A stretch of DNA of 48,046 nucleotides from Candidatus Woesearchaeota archaeon (GTDB lineage Archaea > Nanobdellota > Nanobdellia > Woesearchaeales > GW2011-AR9), in NCBI GenBank assembly GCA_018670095.1, contig JABHRR010000029.1, forward strand, positions 1-48,046, read 5' to 3'. Below, piece after piece: positions 42,459-48,046 of the stretch (position 1 is the stretch's first letter; every line of letters starts with the position of its first letter). The notes below the pieces were generated by a model. That model was not told where the DNA came from, searched no databases, and worked only from the letters and a program-made list of their open reading frames with translations. The translations under genes were made by a program, and so were the position numbers.

Positions 42459-42830
42459 ATGAGAAAAATAATCTTGGATACAAATGCCCTGATGGCTATC
42501 GCTGAGTTTAAGATAGATTTATTCTCAGAATTAGAAAGGATCTGCGATTTCACTTATGACCTATATATATTAGAAGGAACTATCAAAGAATTGAGAAAAA
42601 TTATGGAAGAGCAACGACAAAAGTTCAAACGGGCAGCTAAACTGGCTTTAGCGATTGTTAAAGCTAAAGGAATCAAGAAAATTGCTTCTTCAAATTATGT
42701 AGATGACGAATTGGTTGAACTTTCTAAGAAAGGTAATTTAGTTCTCACGCAAGATATTGAATTGAAGAAGAGATTAACTAAACCCTATTTTACTATTAGA
42801 CAAAAGAAGAGAGTTGTGTTAGTTAAGTAA
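42459..42830 (+). CDS. PIN-domain protein, archaeal Fcf1/VapC-like
   Basis: The ATG at 42459 (123 aa) fits a leaderless start ~25 nt after ttataaacc; the track ATG is two codons earlier. PIN acidic residues are visible: KIILDTNALMAI (Asp), LEGTIKEL (Glu), and SNYVDDELVELSKKGNLVLTQDIELKKRL (Asp pair). Such proteins are Mg-dependent RNases involved in rRNA processing or toxin function. No antitoxin gene is adjacent, which favours an Fcf1-like housekeeping role. Confidence 0.85.
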   Translation: MRKIILDTNALMAIAEFKIDLFSELERICDFTYDLYILEGTIKELRKIMEEQRQKFKRAAKLALAIVKAKGIKKIASSNYVDDELVELSKKGNLVLTQDIELKKRLTKPYFTIRQKKRVVLVK

Positions 42831-42926
42831 CATACCCACTCCAGAATAACAAAACATTTAAATATGATTTCTTATCAAAGATGTAAATATAATAAAAACA
42901 TTAAATTCCGTGGGGTGGAAAATTAA

Positions 42927-44930
42927 ATGATAGGAATAATTTCAATAATTGTTAGTTTAATTGCTTTAGCATACGCTGGTTATCTTTCTATGAAAATCTT
43001 AAAGATAGATCCAGGTACAGAGAAAATGCAAGAAATTGCTAATGCAATCAAAGAAGGAGCTATGGCTTACATGGCTCGACAGTATAAAACCATTGCTATT
43101 TTTGCAGTAATTATTACGGCGATACTTTACTTTCTGTTTGGTATTCCAATTGCAGCAGGATTCTTATTTGGAGCAATCTTATCTGGAATCTCAGGTTTTA
43201 TTGGAATGAGTATTTCTGTAAGAGCAAACGTTCGTACTGCTCAAACTGCTAAAAAAGGTATCGGTGAAGCGTTACAAGTTGCTTTTCAGGGTGGAGCAGT
43301 TACCGGAATGGCAGTTGTTGGTTTAGCTTTACTAGCAGTAAGTATTTTCTATACAATCTTTAAAGACCCCGCAATGTTAGTTGGATTAGGTTTTGGAGCA
43401 AGTTTAATTTCATTATTCGCACGAGTTGGTGGCGGAATTTATACTAAAGCTGCTGATGTTGGTGCAGATTTAGTTGGTAAAATTGAAAAGGGTATCCCTG
43501 AAGACGATCCTAGAAACCCAGCTGTTATCGCTGATAACGTTGGAGATAATGTTGGTGATTGTGCAGGAATGGGTGCTGACCTGTATGAAACTTATGTAGT
43601 TACACTTTTAGCAGCAATGTTACTAGCTATGATTCCATCCGTTTCCAGTACTTATAATATGGCAATTGAATTACCATTAATGTTTGGTAGTGTTGCGATT
43701 ATTGGTTCAATCATTGGAACTTGGTTTGTCCGTTTAGGAAAGAAATCAAAAAATATCATGGGCGCTTTGTATAAAGGTTTAGTTGCCGCTGGATTATTAT
43801 CAGCTGCAGGATTTTACGGAGTTATCTGGTATACTAACAATCCTTTAAACTTATTTTATGTAGCACTTATCGGTTTAGTAATTACTATTCTAATTAATGT
43901 TGTTACTGAATATTACACTAGTACAAAGTATCGGCCAGTAAAAGCTGTTGCTGAAGCTTCTTTAACTGGAGCAGGTACAAACATTATTCGTGGCTTAGCA
44001 ATTGGTATGGAATCAACTGTTGTCCCTGTATTGATTATTTGTGTAGGAATTGTTGGTGCATATGCTTTAGCAGGAGTTTACGGAATTGCTATCGCCGCAG
44101 TATCAATGTTATCATTAACAGGAATTATCATTGCCCTTGATTCTTACGGGCCAATTACTGATAATGCTGGCGGAATTGCAGAAATGGCTGGCTTGGATAA
44201 AAAAGTTAGAAAAAATACTGACGCTTTAGATTCTGTTGGTAATACTACCAAAGCAGTTACTAAAGGTTATGCAATTGGTTCAGCTGCACTTGGTTCATTA
44301 GCTTTGTTCGTGGCATTTACTCAAGAAATTAAACTTGTGATTGATACGCCAATAAGTTTCTTGTTAACTAACCCTGCAGTTGTTGTGGGATTAATTATCG
44401 GAGCAATGTTACCTTTCGCTTTCTCAGCTGTGTTGATGACTGCAGTAGGAAGTTCTGCTCATGCAATCGTTTTAGAAGTAAGAAGACAATTTAAAGAAAT
44501 CAAAGGCATTATGTCTGGAAAAGCTAAACCTGATTATGCAAGATGTGTAGACATTGTTACTAAAGCAGCTTTGAAAAATATGATTTTACCAGCAGTGATT
44601 GCTGTTGCTGCTCCTCTTGCGGTCGGATTATTGTTAGGAATAAAAGCATTAGGTGGATTATTAATCGGAGTAATCTTATCTGGATTAGTTATGGCTTTAT
44701 TCATGAGCAATTCCGGAGCAACTTGGGATAATGCTAAGAAGTACATTGAAGATGGTAAGCATGGTGGTAAAGGTAGTGATGCACATAAAGCAGCAATTGT
44801 TGGCGATACTGTAGGAGATCCATTTAAAGATACTGCAGGACCTGCATTGAACGCTTTGATTAAAGTTATCAATACTTTAGCAATCGTTTTCGCACCGCTA
44901 TTTGTAATGTACGGCTTAAATCTATTTTAA
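42927..44930 (+). CDS. hppA: Membrane-bound proton-pumping pyrophosphatase, K+-independent type
   Basis: 667 aa, about 15-16 transmembrane helices. Pyrophosphate-site motifs are DVGADLVGKIEKGIPEDDPR, NVGDNVGDCAGMGADLYETY and, near the C terminus, KAAIVGDTVGDPFKDTAGPA. The diagnostic segment VGNTTKAVTKGYAIGSAAL has Lys where K+-dependent enzymes have Ala, so this should be the K+-independent H+ pump. It couples PPi hydrolysis to proton export, useful to an organism with a thin energy metabolism (inference). A long leader with GGGGTGG precedes the ATG. Confidence 0.96.
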   Translation: MIGIISIIVSLIALAYAGYLSMKILKIDPGTEKMQEIANAIKEGAMAYMARQYKTIAIFAVIITAILYFLFGIPIAAGFLFGAILSGISGFIGMSISVRANVRTAQTAKKGIGEALQVAFQGGAVTGMAVVGLALLAVSIFYTIFKDPAMLVGLGFGASLISLFARVGGGIYTKAADVGADLVGKIEKGIPEDDPRNPAVIADNVGDNVGDCAGMGADLYETYVVTLLAAMLLAMIPSVSSTYNMAIELPLMFGSVAIIGSIIGTWFVRLGKKSKNIMGALYKGLVAAGLLSAAGFYGVIWYTNNPLNLFYVALIGLVITILINVVTEYYTSTKYRPVKAVAEASLTGAGTNIIRGLAIGMESTVVPVLIICVGIVGAYALAGVYGIAIAAVSMLSLTGIIIALDSYGPITDNAGGIAEMAGLDKKVRKNTDALDSVGNTTKAVTKGYAIGSAALGSLALFVAFTQEIKLVIDTPISFLLTNPAVVVGLIIGAMLPFAFSAVLMTAVGSSAHAIVLEVRRQFKEIKGIMSGKAKPDYARCVDIVTKAALKNMILPAVIAVAAPLAVGLLLGIKALGGLLIGVILSGLVMALFMSNSGATWDNAKKYIEDGKHGGKGSDAHKAAIVGDTVGDPFKDTAGPALNALIKVINTLAIVFAPLFVMYGLNLF

Positions 44931-45016
44931 ATATGGCAACGACCATATTTAGAACATCAAAAAACATATTTGTTTTTTGTTTGTTTTAATTTCTTTTTTT
45001 TTAATTTAATTTTTTA
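44929..45016 (+). terminator. Hairpin plus poly-T terminator after hppA
   Basis: A perfect 8-bp stem AAATATGG/CCATATTT (44929-44936, 44943-44950) with a 6-nt loop is followed by a long T-rich tract (ttgttttttgtttgttttaa... to ~45016). It is the strongest terminator-like signal in the window. Confidence 0.7.
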
Positions 45017-45040
45017 AATAATAAATGGGATGATATAAAA

Positions 45041-45469
45041 ATGGTAGAAAAAGTAAATTTAAATATTGGAATTGAAAATAAATCAAACCTTGAATTAATC
45101 CTAGGATCATCAGATTTAGTTCAAAAAAATGAGTTACATGTTCAAAGAGGAAAAGAATATTCAAAAGAAATTGCTAGTGCTGATTCTAATTTTTCAATTG
45201 CACTTGTAGCAATGGCAGATGAAGGAACCCCAAACTACACTATTGGATATATTAATAATGTTAAAGTAATTTTTAATAATGTTCAAGCAAGCCCACTAAT
45301 AATAAATAATGGAATGGTGCAAAGAGCTTTAGAAGAATTTACTGAAAATAGTATTTATCCAACATACAAGCTTATGCTTGTTAGTCCAAGAACAGACTGG
45401 TCTGAGTTATTAGGAGACAAAGGAACTTTAGCACATTATGCAACACCAGATAGAATTTATGAGAAATAA
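45041..45469 (+). CDS. Hypothetical protein (142 aa)
   Basis: MVEKVNLNIGIENKSNLELI suggests a beta-rich start. IALVAMADEGTPNYTIGYIN and NNVKVIFNNVQASPLIINNG continue in strands. The layout resembles small aegerolysin-like or Ig-like proteins, but I have no solid match. Has its own ribosome site (GGGATGAT). Confidence 0.7.
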   Translation: MVEKVNLNIGIENKSNLELILGSSDLVQKNELHVQRGKEYSKEIASADSNFSIALVAMADEGTPNYTIGYINNVKVIFNNVQASPLIINNGMVQRALEEFTENSIYPTYKLMLVSPRTDWSELLGDKGTLAHYATPDRIYEK

Positions 45470-45476
45470 TAAACAA

Positions 45477-45914
45477 TCAAATTCTTTTTCTAGAATCAAT
45501 TGCAGAATAAATACCTTTTTCCAATATATATGGGCAACGGTTTATTTCCATTTTATCAAGAACTAGATCAGCATCTGCTTCTTTCCATTTCACTTTATAA
45601 TCAACAAAATCCAAATTACCAGAAATTCCTAAAATAGCAAGCCTTTTTCCAGATGGACATTCTCTTGCTGCAGAACAAAATTCATAACCAAACATCTTAT
45701 CCATTTCTGTATCTACAACCGCAGCATCAAATTTTTTTTCTTTAATTAACTTTAAAGCTTCATATCCATCAGCCACTCCATAAACATTAAAACCGGCAAT
45801 TTCAAGTCTCGCACTAGTCAATTCTCTATGGGCTGCTTCATCATCTACTACTAATACGCTTGGTCCGCTTAATACTGCTTGTCCAGGTTCAAATATTTGA
45901 TCTATTAATGACAT
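45477..45914 (-). CDS. Response-regulator receiver domain protein
   Basis: 145 aa, a single receiver domain: VLVVDDEAAH (acid pocket Asp24, Asp25), VVDTEMD (phospho-acceptor Asp68), ILGISGN (Ser in place of Thr/Ser switch) and LVLDKME (Lys121). There is no output domain and no histidine kinase nearby, so it is an orphan CheY/SpoOF-like regulator. Leaderless start behind ctttataaac. Confidence 0.9.
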   Translation of the reverse strand: MSLIDQIFEPGQAVLSGPSVLVVDDEAAHRELTSARLEIAGFNVYGVADGYEALKLIKEKKFDAAVVDTEMDKMFGYEFCSAARECPSGKRLAILGISGNLDFVDYKVKWKEADADLVLDKMEINRCPYILEKGIYSAIDSRKRI

Positions 45915-46003
45915 GAAGCTAGCATTTCGTTCGTTTTGTTTATAAAGCTATCGGTTCAATATATGATGTATATGCTTTTTGTAGAATAAGAGAGAATAAT
46001 TGA

Positions 46004-46252
46004 TTATAACTGAACACCACTAACTATATTAAGCAATATATTTTTTGTTCTCTGGTCATAAATTTTTGTTTTGTCTGTTGCAGAAATATCCACCAATACA
46101 GGTTCTTCTACAATATCGAGAGGAGGCAAACGTTTTGTGTAATCAACAACTTGGTCTATAGATTTCATGGAAATATAAGCGTCATTTTTAGAAGAACCCA
46201 CTAAATAAGTTCCATCTTCCAGTCCAAAAACTTCTAGTCCGTATTCAACCAT
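46004..46252 (-). CDS. Small hypothetical protein (82 aa)
   Basis: The track ORF extends to 46354, but the promoter (ctttataac at ~46278) lies inside that extension. The ATG at 46252, 27 nt after it, gives MVEYGLEVFGLEDGTYLVGS. It is soluble and acidic. Divergent from the following plus-strand gene. No family recognised. Confidence 0.68.
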   Translation of the reverse strand: MVEYGLEVFGLEDGTYLVGSSKNDAYISMKSIDQVVDYTKRLPPLDIVEEPVLVDISATDKTKIYDQRTKNILLNIVSGVQL

Positions 46253-46354
46253 ATTTGATTTTATTTTGTAGCAGTTATAAAGTTTACTAAACAAATTAAA
46301 AATATAGGTTAAAGAACAATAAAGTTTATAATTAAAAAAAAAATCTAAATCCAC

Positions 46355-46762
46355 ATGATAATCTCAACACTGCCAATTTTAGACTTTCCGAGCCATCCGG
46401 GAATCCTCCCAGAGTTTTCTACTGAAGAAACTAGTAGTTTAGAGGAAGCCATTAAAGAAGATTTTGGAGAAAAAGGATTAGAAAGATTTAAAGAATATAA
46501 GATACAAATTAGTGCTCCAGGATATGATTTTTCTTTAGGTTTTGAAAGAGACGGTGATTTATTAACATTATCTACAGAAAATCCAACGAGTGGTAGAATT
46601 TATAGTATTGCCACTCAAGAGATTAAAGGAATCAGTGCCCAAGATGGAACTTTTCATTATCGTAAAGAAAGTAATGATAAAAGAAGAATTTCAATTGATC
46701 TTGATTTGAATCCTAATGACAAAGAATGCCAATATCTAAGATTATCATTCAATTCTATTTAA
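46355..46762 (+). CDS. Hypothetical protein (135 aa)
   Basis: Leaderless start 26 nt after gtttataatt. The N terminus is hydrophobic and Pro-rich (IISTLPILDFPSHPGILPEF). Charged helix (LEEAIKEDFGEKGLERFKEY) and strands (RRISIDLDLNPN) follow. No signal peptide or motif I recognise. Confidence 0.7.
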   Translation: MIISTLPILDFPSHPGILPEFSTEETSSLEEAIKEDFGEKGLERFKEYKIQISAPGYDFSLGFERDGDLLTLSTENPTSGRIYSIATQEIKGISAQDGTFHYRKESNDKRRISIDLDLNPNDKECQYLRLSFNSI

Positions 46763-46835
46763 TTTTTGTTTTTTAGTTTCAACTTCTCTCAAACCAACCG
46801 CCAAATTTATAAATAAGATAAAAGATATAAGTAAT

Positions 46836-47858
46836 ATGATTTGTTTTATCGCTTTAATCGTATTTGGAATTATGGGAATCTTCTCAGCTACGCACAGAAA
46901 AATTGCTCTTGAAGCATTCGATTGTGTTTTCAGAAAATTAACTCTAAGAAAATGTACTACTGGCCTAGATACAAGAATCAAAAGTTCCATCACAGGTAAA
47001 TTTTTAAGAAAAAATCCACAAACCGGTAAATTAATTTACAAACACTTCGAAATCATTTCCTGGGGATTTACAATCTTATTAATAGCAAGTATGGTTTGGA
47101 CAGGTATTTCTGGATATAATTATTACGTTTACGGAAATTGTAATGGTCCTAGTGTAGAAGATCAGGGTGGATTATGTTTGTTTGATCCTACCGGCAGTAA
47201 TTCAGAAATCACTAAATGTGAAGATGATAATCTTGAAACAGAAAATAGTGAACCAACTATAGAAAATGTTGATTTATCTTTATTTCCAGTATATCAACCC
47301 AAAGAAAGTCAAGATTCTTTAGTTTACGTTGGCTGTTATACTTGCATTAACACCAGAAAAGTTAACCCTACAATTAACGAATTAGTTATTACTAATAAAG
47401 AAACTTTAGAATTTACTTTTGTTCATTTGCCATTACATAAAGAGTATGAATACATTTCCAAATTAGAAAATTGTTTATATTCAGAAAGTAAAACTGCATT
47501 TTGGAAATTCCATAATGCTTTGATGCAAATGCCTATTGCTGATTTAGATAATCAAGATAATGTTTATTCTGTCTTGGATAAGATTGAAGAAATTGATAAA
47601 GAGAAAATCATTTTTTGTTCACAAACAATTCAAGCGGAAGAATTGTTAGAGAAACAAATTTCTGAAATTAAAAAAATGAATGTTGAAGGTACACCAACAA
47701 TCTTTGTTAATGATCAAGTGTTTATTGGTCCGAAACCATTACGTGTCTATGAGAAACAGTTAAGTACAGATATTGATTGGTTTGGATATGGATTGTTAGG
47801 ATTAGGTGCTTTGATATTATTAACAATGATTTACTTCGCTGTTTTTAAGAGAGAATAG
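46836..47858 (+). CDS. Membrane-anchored DsbA/thioredoxin-fold oxidoreductase
   Basis: 340 aa. Two N-terminal hydrophobic helices (~1-20 and ~73-92) precede an extracytoplasmic thioredoxin-fold domain. It has the CYTC redox pair at 167-170 (VYVGCYTCINTRK) and the cis-Pro loop EGTPTIFVND. It is DsbA-like rather than a classical thioredoxin. A C-terminal helix (~315-336) re-anchors it. It probably forms or isomerises disulfides in exported proteins, such as the Cys-containing surface proteins in this window. Start is leaderless (tttataaat). Confidence 0.83.
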   Translation: MICFIALIVFGIMGIFSATHRKIALEAFDCVFRKLTLRKCTTGLDTRIKSSITGKFLRKNPQTGKLIYKHFEIISWGFTILLIASMVWTGISGYNYYVYGNCNGPSVEDQGGLCLFDPTGSNSEITKCEDDNLETENSEPTIENVDLSLFPVYQPKESQDSLVYVGCYTCINTRKVNPTINELVITNKETLEFTFVHLPLHKEYEYISKLENCLYSESKTAFWKFHNALMQMPIADLDNQDNVYSVLDKIEEIDKEKIIFCSQTIQAEELLEKQISEIKKMNVEGTPTIFVNDQVFIGPKPLRVYEKQLSTDIDWFGYGLLGLGALILLTMIYFAVFKRE

Positions 47859-47911
47859 ATTATTTAGGATATAAAAGTTTATTAATAATAACACACTTAT
47901 TTAAGATACAA

Positions 47912-48046
47912 ATGACAGAAGAAATAGAAGTTACGGATAAAGTAGTAAAACAAACTAGAAATTTTTATATGACCGTTACAGCAGCAATAGTAGCTATAGG
48001 AGTTGGTGGACATTATGTCACAGAATACTTAGAAAGCGAAATAAAA
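47912..48046 (+). CDS. Partial membrane protein, cut by the window end
   Basis: The first 45 codons only: MTEEIEVTDKVVKQTRNFYM, then a hydrophobic helix (TVTAAIVAIGVGGHYV), ending ...LESEIK at the window edge. TATA-like ttatttaaga lies about 15-25 nt upstream. Too short to assign. Confidence 0.6.
   Translation, partial: MTEEIEVTDKVVKQTRNFYMTVTAAIVAIGVGGHYVTEYLESEIK

Overview
The window is AT-rich and looks archaeal, most likely from a small-genome DPANN-type archaeon (Woesearchaeota/Pacearchaeota-like). That taxonomic placement is inference. The reasons for calling it archaeal are: an archaeal-type leucyl-tRNA synthetase, an MCT-1-like PUA protein, a UPF0200 kinase, AbrB-PhoU and COG2108-type radical SAM proteins, an apparently intron-bearing tRNA, and many genes whose TATA-like box lies about 25-28 nt upstream of the ATG with no Shine-Dalgarno site (leaderless transcripts). 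Shine-Dalgarno sites (GGAGG, GGTGG, GAGGG types) appear mainly inside operons. I saw no IS elements, CRISPR arrays or rRNA.

Region 1 (139-14874, minus strand) is the striking part. It is one tightly packed operon of 16 genes read right to left: a 53-aa ribbon-helix-helix (RHH) regulator missed by the ORF track, a MoxR-type AAA+ ATPase, seven paralogs, a protein joining a zinc-metallopeptidase-like HEVGH motif to a C-terminal von Willebrand A (VWA) domain, then six more paralogs. The 13 paralogs are called P1-P13 here in coordinate order. They share a near-invariant N-terminal tag (consensus LKKKSLEESLSGHTAQVIES), a helical middle domain, a Gly-rich beta-solenoid of roughly 20-residue turns reminiscent of the GXGXG beta-helix of GltB/FwdC, and a C-terminal strand motif (consensus IYFVHPDGxxELV). 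Almost all junctions are 4-bp ATGA overlaps or 1-nt gaps. A tRNA gene lies downstream.

Region 2 (14841-22146) holds a divergent control region with a perfect palindrome between TATA box and start of the RHH gene, a 25-codon ORF on the plus strand resembling the paralogs' N-terminal tag, a secreted NlpC/P60-like protein, a small secreted protein with an EF-hand-like loop, a convergent 1368-aa envelope protein with its own NlpC/CHAP-like segment and exact 96-aa tandem repeats, and a protein with a pilin-like N-terminal helix.

Region 3 (22191-33837) is mostly housekeeping: thymidylate kinase-like, RarA, a RelBE-type toxin-antitoxin pair, UPF0200 kinase, a kinase-dCMP deaminase fusion, a glutathione-synthetase-like ATP-grasp enzyme, DUF167, a repeat lipoprotein, a ParB-like protein framed by 23-bp direct repeats, and LeuRS.

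Region 4 (33862-48046) contains small membrane proteins, PUA plus DUF192, two HExxH proteins, a radical SAM enzyme, an APH-like kinase, AbrB-PhoU with a duplicated start and upstream ORF, a PIN protein, a K+-independent membrane pyrophosphatase with a strong terminator, a response-regulator receiver and a membrane DsbA-like protein.

Working model (inference): the MoxR ATPase and VWA-metallopeptidase form a chaperone/processing machine that acts on the tagged solenoid proteins, under RHH autoregulation. The divergent envelope genes may share the operator.
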